A stretch of DNA of 43,814 bases, taken from contig JAJTGL010000013.1 of NCBI GenBank assembly GCA_021297795.1, positions 1 to 43,814 on the forward strand, written 5' to 3'. Of the stretch, positions 1 through 11,072 are shown piece by piece. The stretch's first letter is position 1; each line of letters starts with the position of its first letter. The notes under the pieces are model-generated. The model saw nothing but the letters and a program-made list of their open reading frames with translations, did not search any database and was not told where the DNA came from. The position numbers were made by a program, and so were the translations under genes. Source of the stretch: Planctomycetaceae bacterium. Its GTDB lineage: Bacteria > Planctomycetota > Phycisphaerae > Phycisphaerales > SM1A02.

Positions 1-119
1 TCGCGACGGCCGCCGAGGGCCACACCGAGGAACACCAGCGACAGCATCAGAAATGGCCCGCTCAGGACGAGGGCGACGCTGGTGAACCAGTCGGGGAGGA
101 TGAGGATCAGGTTCGACAT
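1..119 (-). CDS. Membrane protein, N-terminal part only (runs off left edge)
   Basis: Read on the minus strand from the ATG at 119, this gives 39 uninterrupted codons beginning MSNLILILPDWFTSVALVLS and then continuing as a strongly hydrophobic segment before the window ends. The N-terminus therefore holds at least one transmembrane helix at about residues 12-36. No family can be recognised from so short a piece. There is no clear Shine-Dalgarno sequence before the ATG. The gene diverges from the GAF-domain gene, with the repeat-bearing intergenic region between them. Start choice and coding status rest only on the sensible hydrophobic translation. Confidence 0.5.
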   Translation of the reverse strand, partial: MSNLILILPDWFTSVALVLSGPFLMLSLVFLGVALGGRR

Positions 120-131
120 GGCGGAATCAAG

Positions 132-168
132 GGCGGAACGGTGGGGCGGAACGGTGGGGCGGAACGGT
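132..168. repeat. 13-bp tandem repeat, about 3 copies
   Basis: The unit GGCGGAACGGTGG occurs nearly three times head to tail with a strict 13-bp period. The last copy runs directly into the first REP-like element. It lies in the divergent intergenic region between the left-edge membrane gene and the GAF gene. No coding role is seen. Confidence 0.8.
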
Positions 169-230
169 GCACGGCACGTGCCGTGTGGTGCCAGGCACCG
201 CCTGGCACGTGCCGCGCACCGCCTGGCACC
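166..230. repeat. REP-like palindromic repeat, copy 1
   Basis: This 65-bp element matches the copy at 383-447 at 62 of 65 positions. It is built from nested palindromes: CACGGCACGTGCCGTG, GGTGCCAGGCACC and GGCACGTGCC. Abundant palindromes of this GGTGCC-type are typical of REP elements mobilised by RAYT (IS200-like) transposases. That link is inference, since no transposase is present in the window. Confidence 0.75.
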
Positions 231-382
231 CGGCCTTGCTGCGCAACTGGCGCGCCAGAGCTCCTGCGAAGGTGGCTGCGCCTCCCGTGGGTTATACGAG
301 CAGTGGAAATGTGCATCCGCTGGCATCACGCGAAACGCGCGCAAATCACCGCCTGCGCCGATGTGTGGAGGGAGGGGAAGCT

Positions 383-447
383 GGTGCACGGCACGTGCCG
401 TGTGGTGCCAGGCACCGGTTGGCACGTGCCGTGCACCGCCTGGCACC
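383..447. repeat. REP-like palindromic repeat, copy 2
   Basis: Second copy of the 65-bp palindrome-rich element, in the same orientation as copy 1 and differing at three positions. Palindromic GTGGCACC fragments continue to about 460. It ends just before the TATCCT -10-like box of the GAF gene, so it occupies the place where a -35 region would be. Confidence 0.75.
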
Positions 448-471
448 GCGTGGCACCACCTGAGACACCGC

Positions 472-477
472 TATCCT
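472..477 (+). promoter_or_regulatory. -10 box TATCCT for leaderless GAF gene
   Basis: TATCCT lies 7 nt before the ATG at 485, so transcription would start at or next to the start codon. No Shine-Dalgarno sequence is present. No good -35 hexamer is visible; that region is the REP-like repeat. Confidence 0.5.
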
Positions 478-484
478 CGCCGCC

Positions 485-925
485 ATGACCCCGCCCACGC
501 CGTCTCCGAACGTCTTCGCGCAGGCCGACCTCGATCTCCTCGCCTCCATCCTGCGCGACCTTTCCGCCGACAGCGGCACCGTGCACGCATCCGCGGCCGA
601 CGGCGCACTGCACCTCCGCTGCGCGATCGGAATCCCCGCGCCCGTCATCGAGATCGTCCGCGTCGTACCGGTCGGCAAGGGCATGGCGGGGCTCGCCGCC
701 GAGCGTCGCTGCGCGGTCAACTCGTGCAATCTCCAGCAAGACACCACCGGCGACGTGCGGCCCGGCGCGCGCGCGACCGGCCTCGCTGGCAGCGTCGCGG
801 TACCCGTGCTCGCACCGGACGGGCGCGTGCTCGGCGTCATCGGCGTCGCGACGCGCGCCGAGCGCACCTTCACCGCCGACGACGAGCGTGCCATCGCGCA
901 ACGCGGCGTCGCGTTCTTCGGTTGA
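485..925 (+). CDS. GAF domain-containing protein
   Basis: A 146-residue protein that is essentially one GAF domain. Visible hallmarks are VPVGKGMAGLAAERRCAVNSCNL near residues 61-84 (core split here as VPVGKGMAG then AVNSCNL), followed by the strand pattern SVAVPVLAPDGRVLGVIGVA near 108-127, the usual second half of GAF folds. GAF domains bind small ligands or report redox state. Stand-alone versions include free-methionine-sulfoxide reductases, but I do not see enough of those catalytic cysteines to claim that activity. There is no membrane segment or signal peptide, so it is probably cytoplasmic. The start is fixed by the TATCCT box 7 nt upstream. The gene converges on the zinc-ribbon gene, whose stop codon lies 15 bp beyond its own. 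Confidence 0.85.
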   Translation: MTPPTPSPNVFAQADLDLLASILRDLSADSGTVHASAADGALHLRCAIGIPAPVIEIVRVVPVGKGMAGLAAERRCAVNSCNLQQDTTGDVRPGARATGLAGSVAVPVLAPDGRVLGVIGVATRAERTFTADDERAIAQRGVAFFG

Positions 926-926
926 G

Positions 927-950
927 CGCGCCGCCGTCACTCACGGCGCG
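927..950. terminator. Hairpin between convergent genes
   Basis: CGCGCCG (927-933) pairs with CGGCGCG (944-950) around a 10-nt loop. It sits between the stop codons of the convergent GAF and zinc-ribbon genes. There is no U-run, so the terminator role is inferred from position. Confidence 0.35.
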
Positions 951-3022
951 GGTTTCGGAAGGACGCGCAACTCGGGAGCCTTCCCGCCCTCGTAGACGAG
1001 TTCGAACGGCAGCGCGACGAAGCGCATCGTTCCTTCGGCCGTCGGCATCGCAAGATCCGGATCGGGTGTGTATCGCACGACGATCGTGGGTGCATGGCCG
1101 AGATCGGACGGCAACCGGTAGGACGACGAACCGTCATCGAGCATGCTGCCGATGACGACACGCTCGGGCGCGATCAGCGCTCCATCCGAGAGAACCTCGA
1201 GGATGCCGCACAGCGGCAGGGATCGAGCCAGTGTGGCCGCCTCGGCGTCCGTCGCGGCGATCGCGAGACCCGGCTCCGGGGAGGCCGGCGCACCATCGCC
1301 GAGCCGTAGCGGGACGAGCATCGCGGCAAGCCGTTGCAACCGTTGCTCGAGCGTGCCTCCCTCGGCGATCTCGCCCGTCGCCTCTTCGATCGGCTCGAGC
1401 GTCGGCCTCCCGGTGGGAAGCGCCGCCCACTCCACCTTCGGTGGAAGGATCGAACTCGGGAACTTCAGGCGAAACTCGGCCCACACGAACTCACCGCTCA
1501 TCATCCGGGCGTCGTTCTCGTCGAGCATCGCAACCCGCGCAAGATCGGGGCGAAGCACGATCTCGAATGGCCGCGTCGTATCGACAGCCTTCGGCATCGA
1601 GCCGCCCGCGATGGAGCGACTCCGCGCGCCACCCATGAGACTTCCCATGCGTCGGGTCGAGCCATCCTGCACGATGAGTACGTCGAAGGAGTAGTTCCTC
1701 GGTCGCACCCCGGCGCTCTGTCCGTTGCGCGGGAAGATGTCGACCTGTAATCGCAACGACTCGCTCGCGCCTCCACCGAAGGTCGCGTTGCCACACGAGA
1801 GGGCGACCGCATCGAGTACGGCCTCGTCCGTCACGAGCTGGGGCTTGAAGATCCGCGGCGCCTGTACCTCGAGCACGGTCTCCATCGTGTGCGGAATCGC
1901 ACCCGGGAGGTCGCGCGCGCTCTGGAGCGTGAGTGGCACATCCATTCGAATCGCTCCGGATGGAACAACCACGCCGGTCAGCACGAGTCGTCCCTTGCCG
2001 GCGGGTGCATCCACAAGCAGTCGCACGCGCGACTCGACTTCGTCCGACGCGGAGCCGTCGGGCAGCGGCAGGCTGCGGAACTCGATGGCGGCACCAGTGC
2101 CGGAGGGGAGATACTCCGCTCGCTCGAGAACAAATCGGCCGCTGTCGTCGAGCACGGCGCTCCGCCCGGCGGCATCCATGTCCGAGAGCATCGTCGAGAA
2201 CTCGAGCTCGAGCGCGCGCCGACTCGCCGCAACCGCTGCGGCTGGAGGTGCCGGCAAGAGGAACCGCCGTCCATCATCGGACTGCTTCAACCGCTCGCGG
2301 ATCGCCGAGCGCAAGCCCGACGTCGCGCTTCCACCGCTCTGCTGGGCAAGCAGCGCAAGCCCCAGCAGACGGCGATCCGCGCCGTCGCTCGCGACAAGCT
2401 GGTCGACCACGAGCTGCGCCAGCCGGGTGCACTCGTCGCGATCAAGCGCGGAAGCAACCATCTGCAGTTTCGGAAGCCGCGCTCCAATCGGTCCGCGCTT
2501 CGATTCGTCATGACGCGCGATCGCTGCGACGAATCCATCGAGGAGCTCGCCCGATGGGATCGTTCGCGTCCGTCCGCCGAAGCCGCTTCGTGCGTCAAGA
2601 GACTTGAGCGCGAGTTCATCGCCTGAGCCACCCCCGAGCACGCTCTCGATCAGGAGATCGAGCGGCGTCGACGCGATCAGTCGCGCGCGCATTGCCTCGA
2701 TCCGCTCCGGCTGCAGGTACCACACGAGGAATCCCGCCAGGACTCCGAGCATCACGCCGAAGCCGAGGAGCACCGGCCGCACGCGCACGCGCCCGGTCGG
2801 TACGGCGCCGGGGCGCGACAGATCGGCGCCGCACTCCGGACAGGTCGAGGTATCCGCCGCAACGCCGCGCAGGTCGTACCCGCACTTCCGACATGTCGGC
2901 ATCCAGCTGCGACGGCCGCCCCAGATCGCCTGTGCGATGATCGCGCCGGCGACGAGGAGCAGCACGGTGCCGATGTAGCCGAGGGCCGACCAGAACGAAT
3001 CGGGAATGACGAGGTAGTTCAT
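941..3022 (-). CDS. Zinc-ribbon membrane protein (paralogue 1)
   Basis: A 693-residue protein of unknown function. It has a transmembrane helix at about residues 13-34, then a rubredoxin-like zinc ribbon with Cys44, Cys47, Cys61 and Cys64 (CRKCGYDLRG and CPECG), a second helix at about 83-104, and a long, probably extracytoplasmic remainder. It is a diverged tandem duplicate of the next upstream gene: both share the two-helix/ribbon start, a region with MMxGExxWA, and a C-terminal RFVALPFEL / AFVAIPFEL motif. Zinc-ribbon membrane proteins beginning CxxCGYDLRG are common in planctomycetes; their role is not known to me. A good ribosome site, AAGGAGAGG, precedes the ATG. It is the last gene of a three-gene operon, 33 nt after its paralogue. 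Confidence 0.85.
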   Translation of the reverse strand: MNYLVIPDSFWSALGYIGTVLLLVAGAIIAQAIWGGRRSWMPTCRKCGYDLRGVAADTSTCPECGADLSRPGAVPTGRVRVRPVLLGFGVMLGVLAGFLVWYLQPERIEAMRARLIASTPLDLLIESVLGGGSGDELALKSLDARSGFGGRTRTIPSGELLDGFVAAIARHDESKRGPIGARLPKLQMVASALDRDECTRLAQLVVDQLVASDGADRRLLGLALLAQQSGGSATSGLRSAIRERLKQSDDGRRFLLPAPPAAAVAASRRALELEFSTMLSDMDAAGRSAVLDDSGRFVLERAEYLPSGTGAAIEFRSLPLPDGSASDEVESRVRLLVDAPAGKGRLVLTGVVVPSGAIRMDVPLTLQSARDLPGAIPHTMETVLEVQAPRIFKPQLVTDEAVLDAVALSCGNATFGGGASESLRLQVDIFPRNGQSAGVRPRNYSFDVLIVQDGSTRRMGSLMGGARSRSIAGGSMPKAVDTTRPFEIVLRPDLARVAMLDENDARMMSGEFVWAEFRLKFPSSILPPKVEWAALPTGRPTLEPIEEATGEIAEGGTLEQRLQRLAAMLVPLRLGDGAPASPEPGLAIAATDAEAATLARSLPLCGILEVLSDGALIAPERVVIGSMLDDGSSSYRLPSDLGHAPTIVVRYTPDPDLAMPTAEGTMRFVALPFELVYEGGKAPELRVLPKPAP

Positions 3023-3055
3023 CTCGGCCTCTCCTTTGAGCGGATCCGGATCGCT

Positions 3056-5422
3056 TCACTTCGATCCGTCGCCGCCTGCAGCCGGCGCACCATTCGCATC
3101 CGGCGCTGTCTCGAGCCAGACAAGCTCGAACGCGGCGCGATCCGCCTCCAGAGTCGAGTTGCGGGTCGCGGCGTCGTCGACCGCGCTTCGGTCTGCATCG
3201 CCATTCTGTGTCGGCAACTCCCGGAGTTCGAATGGAATCGCGACGAACGCAAACGGTCCGCTTCCGTCGCTTGCTCCGATGCGCGCGTCGGGGAAGTATC
3301 GAAGGACAAGCGGCGACGCGGTCCATGGTGCCTGCCGCGCAGCATCCATCCTCGACTCCGGCCCACCGGCCATCGCGCCGATCGCCGGGAGTGGCGTCCA
3401 TTCACCCACGGGGCCGGCCACGCGCATTCTCTCGGCGATCAACTTCCCGTCGCGGCGTACCTCGATCCAGCCGGACAGGGCAAGATCGCTCGGCCAATCG
3501 CAGATGAGCGGCGGGGGAGTCTGCTGCTCGTTCGTGTCGGCGGGCAGCGCGGCGACATCCTGCGCGCGCCTCGAGGAGCGAAGCACGATCTGCCCGTCCG
3601 ATCGGCGACGTGGTTCGAGGAAACGGAGCGCGCGCGCCCAGCGGTCGACTGCGGAACGAGCCTCCTCGTCGGTGCGCGGCGTGCCGACCGACGCGTCGAG
3701 TGGCTTTGCAGCGGTCTCGACCTGCGGCGCCGCGTCCATATCGGTGAAACGGAGCGTGTAGTCGGCCCACGCCGCTTCCCCACGCATCATCGAAGCGCGC
3801 TGCGCGTCACCTCCATTGAACGCACCCTTCCACATCGTGGTAGGTGTCACGAACAACTCGAACGGCTGTCTCGGATCGATTGTCTTCGGATCGACGCTGA
3901 TCTCGGTCTTCGCGAGGGAGTCGCCGTCCATGTGGACGGCACTCAGGCTCATCGTGCGTCCACGTTGCCGCAGCTCGAACAGCATCGAGAGGAAGGCATC
4001 GGTCTCGGTCTGAGGCCGGAGCGAGTTCACGAGAAACTGCGGCGCAACCTTCGTGAGCGCATCTTCATCGAGGACGATGCTCCCCGCGTCGTTCCTCGTG
4101 AATCGCACGTATTCGAGCAGCTTCGCGACGCTCTCGACCTTCGCCGCGTCGTTGCTGAACGGCATCGGAACGATCTTGGGCTCGGCGACTTCGATCTCCA
4201 ACGCAAGATCGAGTGCTCTCGCGCCCTCCGTCATCAACGCCGCAGCGACATTGAAATCCCCGCGCGGCATCCCCGTCTCGATTCCCTTCGCCCTCCCCGC
4301 CGCAACTCTCGGGACATTCGCATTGCGTACCAGCGCACCTTCGAAGGAGAGGAGGTACTTCCCGGGCGGGACATCGGCGAGAAACGAGACCGCGAGCGGC
4401 GACCAGCGCCGGTCGCGATTCTCAGGCGGCCACACCACTGGCACAACGACCGCGACTCCGCCACCGATCGGCTCGAGACGTACCTGTTCGACGATGAGCG
4501 CGAGTTCTCCCTCGCGCTTGGCGTCGTTGCTCGGACGGGGATCGCCCATCAGGCTGCCGAGTGTGACAGCGCCGATCGACCAGGCTTCCGCGCCCGAGGA
4601 TTCCGGCCTCCAGTCGAGCAGCGCCCGTCCCTCCGGGGTTGCCGAGAGGAGCGCCTTCATCCGATCCCTCGACCGCTCGCGTCGGACCGCATCCTGCACA
4701 AGACTCGCGACCCTGAGGAGGCGCCGATCCTGACCGTTGCTTCCAAGCAACGCCTCGACTGCAAGGCGTTCGAGCCGTTGCAGTTCGAGATCGTCGATCG
4801 CCTCCGCGAGGAATCTCGCCTTGTCCGCCCGACTCAAGAGATTGAGCGGATCGGTGGTGCTGGCTCCCGCCGCATGCAGATCGGACGCTTCCGAGAGCGC
4901 GTCGAGCAGCGGATCAAGCAGCGCGTCGGGTGGAATCGTCCTTGGCGTGCCGGTTGCGGCGGATCCCGCGCGGGCGCGAAGCACTTCGCGCGCGAACGGT
5001 GCCGCGTCGCCATCTGCGAAGAGGGCATCGAGATTCGCGCGCGTCGACGACATCTCGGCAAGCGCGCCTCGCAGCGCGGTTCTCCCGGTCGCGTCGAGTT
5101 TCCACGTGGCGAGGCCCGCGCAGGCCAACAGCGCCACACCGAGCGCGACCAGCTTCCAGCGCACGCGTCGCTTCGCCACGACCACTGCATCGGGCTTGGA
5201 GAGATCCGCACCGCACTCGGGACAGGTGCCCCGCGGCAACGTCGTCAAGCGGAGGTCGTACGCGCAGCGTGCGCACTCGGGGCGGGCACGGAGTCCGCCG
5301 TCATGAAGACCGCGTGCGCCGATCAGACCGGCCATGATCACGATCACGCCTGCGATGACCAGTACCGGACCCGCGAATGCGAGCGCGTCGAAGACGAAGG
5401 TAGGAATCATCACCGGGCTCAT
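3056..5422 (-). CDS. Zinc-ribbon membrane protein (paralogue 2)
   Basis: A 788-residue protein with the same plan as its downstream neighbour: helix at about residues 13-35, zinc ribbon with Cys50, Cys53, Cys67 and Cys70 (CARCAYDLR and CPECG), helix at about 88-107, then about 680 residues without recognisable catalytic motifs. An MMRGEAAWADYTLRF segment and the C-terminal FAFVAIPFEL match positions in the paralogue, so the pair arose by tandem duplication. It starts 15 nt after the stop of the glycosyltransferase gene, suggesting co-transcription. GGGAGG lies about 10 nt before the ATG at 5422; a second in-frame Met is at residue 5. The function is unknown. The ribbon probably faces the cytoplasm, judging from charge next to the helices (inference). 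Confidence 0.85.
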   Translation of the reverse strand: MSPVMIPTFVFDALAFAGPVLVIAGVIVIMAGLIGARGLHDGGLRARPECARCAYDLRLTTLPRGTCPECGADLSKPDAVVVAKRRVRWKLVALGVALLACAGLATWKLDATGRTALRGALAEMSSTRANLDALFADGDAAPFAREVLRARAGSAATGTPRTIPPDALLDPLLDALSEASDLHAAGASTTDPLNLLSRADKARFLAEAIDDLELQRLERLAVEALLGSNGQDRRLLRVASLVQDAVRRERSRDRMKALLSATPEGRALLDWRPESSGAEAWSIGAVTLGSLMGDPRPSNDAKREGELALIVEQVRLEPIGGGVAVVVPVVWPPENRDRRWSPLAVSFLADVPPGKYLLSFEGALVRNANVPRVAAGRAKGIETGMPRGDFNVAAALMTEGARALDLALEIEVAEPKIVPMPFSNDAAKVESVAKLLEYVRFTRNDAGSIVLDEDALTKVAPQFLVNSLRPQTETDAFLSMLFELRQRGRTMSLSAVHMDGDSLAKTEISVDPKTIDPRQPFELFVTPTTMWKGAFNGGDAQRASMMRGEAAWADYTLRFTDMDAAPQVETAAKPLDASVGTPRTDEEARSAVDRWARALRFLEPRRRSDGQIVLRSSRRAQDVAALPADTNEQQTPPPLICDWPSDLALSGWIEVRRDGKLIAERMRVAGPVGEWTPLPAIGAMAGGPESRMDAARQAPWTASPLVLRYFPDARIGASDGSGPFAFVAIPFELRELPTQNGDADRSAVDDAATRNSTLEADRAAFELVWLETAPDANGAPAAGGDGSK

Positions 5423-5437
5423 CGACGCGTGCCTCCC

Positions 5438-7315
5438 TCATCGGGCCGTGGAATGAGACGCGGCGTTGCGGATGCGGATCACCGCGTGCGCCACCGGATC
5501 GCCGTCCGAGTAGTTGAATCCATCCAGTTCGGCGACCACCTCGCCGAACCGCGTGAAGTCTCCGGCATCGATGCGGGGGATCAAGAGATATCCGCCGGGA
5601 TTCGCGACGCACCACGCCTCGATCGCGGGGCGCGTGGTGTCGTTCACACGGTCGCCGAGGCGATCGAGCCGGTCGCGCGTCGTGAAGAGGAGCGAGTCCT
5701 CCTGGTAGCCGACGCCGCCGATCCGCGGGAAATCCCGATCGCGCGGCGTCTTGCCGGAATCCTCGACCACGATGCCGACGATGCGCGGTGTGTTGAAGAC
5801 CCAGCGCAGGCTCGGCACCCACGCGCCGAAGATCGCGGTCTCGGCGAGGATCGTCGCCGGAATCGCAAGCACCATCGCCTTCGCGAACCGGTCGCGCACG
5901 GCGGCGCGCCACGCGAGGACGACGAGGACGAGCGCCGTCATCGTCGCAAGCGACGCGAGCACGGTGCGAACAACGCTCTCCGCCTCGAACACGGGCCAAC
6001 TGCCAACGACCGGCGCCACGGCACCCGTCGACAACAACGCGATCGCGATGACCGGTGCCGCGAGGACGAGGCACGCGCCGACCACCATCCACGCGCCGAA
6101 GCCGAAGCGGTCGAGTCCGTCGAGCTTCTTCGGCATCGCGCGCAGACCACCCAGCACGCAGCGCGCCGAGAAGAGCGCGATCGCCGGATAGATCGGCAGG
6201 ATGTAGTGGGGGAACTTCGTCACCACCAGCTCGAAGGCAAGCCATGTCGGCACGGCCCAGCCGAGCAGGAAGACCTCGGCATCGCGACCGCGTGGCGAAA
6301 GGAGGCGCGTACGGAAGCGCGCGAGGAATCCCGCGCCGGGAGCCGTCTTCGCCGCGAATGCGCGCAGGTAGAGCCGTCCGAACGCAAGTGCCGTGACGAG
6401 CGAACCCGGGAAGAAGAACGCCACGAGCGTGACGACGTAGTAGCCGGGCGGCGCGCCATGGCCTTCCGCGCCTTCCTTCGCTCGCTTGAACACCTCGTCG
6501 TCGAAGGCCTGCCGGAGCGTGTCCCACCCGACCTCGCGCGCGGCGAGCATCACCCATGGCACCGCGAGGCACGCAAGCACCGCGAGCCCGGTGAACGGCC
6601 GCAACCGCCAGAGGAAGCGCCAGTCGCGACGCGCCGCCGCGCAGACGAAGGCCGTCGTCCCGACGACGTAGGGCGTGATCGGTCCCTTCGCGAGCATGCC
6701 GAGCGCGATGCAGAACCAGAGCGCGATGGTCGGTGCGAGCGGCAGCCCGCCGCGCGCGTCGGGCGCGATGCGATGCGCCTTCCAGCACGACCACAGCGCG
6801 CACATCGCGAGCGTCGTCGCGAGGAGCAGCACCTCGTCCGAGCGCGCCATGTGCGCATCGGTCACGAGCACGGGGCAGATGACGAGCGTCACCGCGGCGA
6901 GAAGCCCGACGTTGCCACCGAACATGCGCCGCCCCAGCCACAGCGTCGCCAGACCGGCAAGCCACGCGGCGATCGCGCTCGGAAGCCGGTACATCCAGAT
7001 CTCGTCCTGGCGCGGATCGCCACCGGTTGCGATGAGCACCGTGGGTGCCTGCGCCCAGTAGATGAGCGGTGGCTTCTTCAGCCGGATCCGGTCGCCCACC
7101 ATCGGCACGATCCAGTCGCCGAGCGTGTCGCCCTCGGCCATCTGACGCGACGCCTGCGCGAAACGCGGTTCGTCTCGGTCGGTGACGGGCACTGCCGCGA
7201 TCCCGACGAGATAGACGATCGACGACACGACCGTCACGATCGCGGCCGACAGGAACCACGAGTCCTGCCTGCGGAAACCGCTCTGCGTCATGAGCCTTCG
7301 GAGGAAGCCGGCCAT
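5438..7315 (-). CDS. ArnT/PMT-family glycosyltransferase, integral membrane
   Basis: A 625-residue polytopic protein of the GT-C fold (glycosyltransferase family 39 / ArnT-like). These enzymes move a sugar from a polyprenyl-phosphate donor to lipid or protein outside the inner membrane. The first periplasmic loop carries the signature: DRDEPRFAQASRQM at about residue 46, with the catalytic-type Asp48-Glu49, followed by GDW and KKPPLIYWAQ. About eleven hydrophobic helices follow, then a soluble C-terminal domain of about 130 residues. I chose the ATG at 7315 because a TACCAT -10-like box lies exactly 6 nt before it; an in-frame ATG at 7339 is the alternative. Longer upstream extensions read antisense into the DUF4239 gene. 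It heads the operon with the two zinc-ribbon genes. The acceptor is unknown. Confidence 0.85.
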   Translation of the reverse strand: MAGFLRRLMTQSGFRRQDSWFLSAAIVTVVSSIVYLVGIAAVPVTDRDEPRFAQASRQMAEGDTLGDWIVPMVGDRIRLKKPPLIYWAQAPTVLIATGGDPRQDEIWMYRLPSAIAAWLAGLATLWLGRRMFGGNVGLLAAVTLVICPVLVTDAHMARSDEVLLLATTLAMCALWSCWKAHRIAPDARGGLPLAPTIALWFCIALGMLAKGPITPYVVGTTAFVCAAARRDWRFLWRLRPFTGLAVLACLAVPWVMLAAREVGWDTLRQAFDDEVFKRAKEGAEGHGAPPGYYVVTLVAFFFPGSLVTALAFGRLYLRAFAAKTAPGAGFLARFRTRLLSPRGRDAEVFLLGWAVPTWLAFELVVTKFPHYILPIYPAIALFSARCVLGGLRAMPKKLDGLDRFGFGAWMVVGACLVLAAPVIAIALLSTGAVAPVVGSWPVFEAESVVRTVLASLATMTALVLVVLAWRAAVRDRFAKAMVLAIPATILAETAIFGAWVPSLRWVFNTPRIVGIVVEDSGKTPRDRDFPRIGGVGYQEDSLLFTTRDRLDRLGDRVNDTTRPAIEAWCVANPGGYLLIPRIDAGDFTRFGEVVAELDGFNYSDGDPVAHAVIRIRNAASHSTAR

Positions 7316-7321
7316 TCCCCG

Positions 7322-7327
7322 ATGGTA
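7322..7327 (-). promoter_or_regulatory. -10 box TACCAT for leaderless glycosyltransferase gene
   Basis: TACCAT on the minus strand ends 6 nt before the ATG at 7315. It overlaps the opposite-strand box at 7326-7331 inside the palindrome GGTACC. Confidence 0.5.
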
Positions 7328-7331
7328 CCTT
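7326..7331 (+). promoter_or_regulatory. -10 box TACCTT for leaderless DUF4239 gene
   Basis: TACCTT ends 6 nt before the ATG at 7338. The spacer is pyrimidine-rich (TCCTCC), so no Shine-Dalgarno sequence is possible on this strand. The box shares two bases with the minus-strand -10 box. Confidence 0.5.
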
Positions 7332-7337
7332 TCCTCC

Positions 7338-8147
7338 ATGTTCGAAGCGTTCGATGCGTTCCTGTCGCTCCCGACCCCGGTGATGGCGGTGCTGGTCCTT
7401 CTCTTCTGGGGACTCATCGCCTTCGCGGTGCATCGCCTCGTCGTGCCGCGCCTCTGCGGGCCCGATGGACGCAGGCTCGGTCGGTTCGAGGCCGAGGTGA
7501 CGTCGCAGATCGCGCTCGCCTTCGGTCTGCTCATCTCCTTCAACGCGGTGTGGGTGTGGGATCGCGCCGAGCGCGTGCGTGGAGCGATCCACGACGAGGC
7601 CGCGGCGCTCGGCCGCATCGTCGACGACGCGGAGGACATCGTGGCGGAGGGCGGATCACGCAGCGCCGAACGCGGAGAGGCGATCCGGCTCGCGGTCGAC
7701 GCCTATGCGACCGACCTGATCGAGCGGGAGTGGCCGGGGCTCGCCGACGGCACCATCGACCGGACGCGGCCCGAGTCGTTCTCGCGGCTGCGGGCGACGC
7801 TTCGGACGTACGGCGACGAGGCGATGCACGACGCCCTGCAGGTGGCGCAGGACGCGCGCGAACTTCGCATCCGCGACGGCCTCGCATACATGCAGCCGTC
7901 GCGCTGGGGCGTCGTCTTCCTCCTGGCGGTGCTGCTCCTCGTCTCGATCGGCGCGCTGCATGGCGACGCGCCGCGCGGACGCAGGCTTGCGCTCACGCTC
8001 GTCACGCTCGCGATCTCGTTCTGCTTCGTCGTCCTGTTCGTCAACGCACGGCCGTTCATCGGCCCGAACGCGATGAAGCCCGACGCGCTGCGCGAGATCG
8101 CGCAGCGCGCCGGGCAGCCGTTCGACGCGAAGGAATCTCGCGGCTGA
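7338..8147 (+). CDS. DUF4239 (bestrophin-like) membrane protein
   Basis: A 269-residue membrane protein. Two helices at the N-terminus (about residues 12-32, and about 60-76 after the segment FEAEVTSQIALAFGLLISFNAVW, read here in pieces), a central charged domain beginning RAERVRGAIHDEAAALGRIV, and two C-terminal helices match the DUF4239 layout. The conserved E-A-L-x-x-I/L-V segment after helix 2 is present. The family is widespread and has been likened to bestrophin channels, but its function is not established. The start at 7338 is preferred over the ATG at 7290 because of the TACCTT box 6 nt upstream; the longer form would overlap the divergent glycosyltransferase. It is probably a single-gene unit. 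Confidence 0.8.
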   Translation: MFEAFDAFLSLPTPVMAVLVLLFWGLIAFAVHRLVVPRLCGPDGRRLGRFEAEVTSQIALAFGLLISFNAVWVWDRAERVRGAIHDEAAALGRIVDDAEDIVAEGGSRSAERGEAIRLAVDAYATDLIEREWPGLADGTIDRTRPESFSRLRATLRTYGDEAMHDALQVAQDARELRIRDGLAYMQPSRWGVVFLLAVLLLVSIGALHGDAPRGRRLALTLVTLAISFCFVVLFVNARPFIGPNAMKPDALREIAQRAGQPFDAKESRG

Positions 8148-8162
8148 TGTGGATCGACCACG

Positions 8163-8187
8163 CCGTCGACGCAGAGGCCGTCGACGG
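8163..8187. terminator. Hairpin between convergent genes
   Basis: CCGTCGACG (8163-8171) pairs perfectly with CGTCGACGG (8179-8187) across a 7-nt loop. It lies between the stop codons of the DUF4239 gene and clpB and could end both transcripts. There is no T-run. Confidence 0.45.
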
Positions 8188-8195
8188 ATCGGTGC

Positions 8196-10823
<2,628 letters not shown>

Positions 10824-10952
10824 GGTGCGTGTGTCCTTCACCCCCCGGGTTGCGGAGGGCCGCCGACAAGGCAAACGCCGGGCCAGCGGAGGTGGCACGG
10901 CTCAACGCTTCTCAGGTGCCGAAGAGGCCATGCGACGTCGGCATACTGCCGT

Positions 10953-10982
10953 TTGGGCAGAAGCGTTCGATCGAGTTATCCT
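10953..10982 (+). promoter_or_regulatory. Promoter for small membrane protein gene
   Basis: A -35-like TTGGGC (10953-10958) and a -10-like TATCCT (10977-10982) are 18 nt apart. Transcription would start near 10989, giving a leader of about 85 nt before the ATG at 11073, which has its own GAGAGGA ribosome site. Confidence 0.4.
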
Positions 10983-11072
10983 GCGCCCGCCTCGGGCGGC
11001 GTCTCGCCGGAGGCCCGGGTGACCCGGCCGCCTTGCGGCCCAACACGCGCTTCGCGCGAGAGGATCCTCGTC

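Noticed and set aside
10824-11072. CIRCE-type heat-shock operator for clpB
   Set aside because: No inverted TTAGCACTC/GAGTGCTAA repeat is present in the clpB upstream region.
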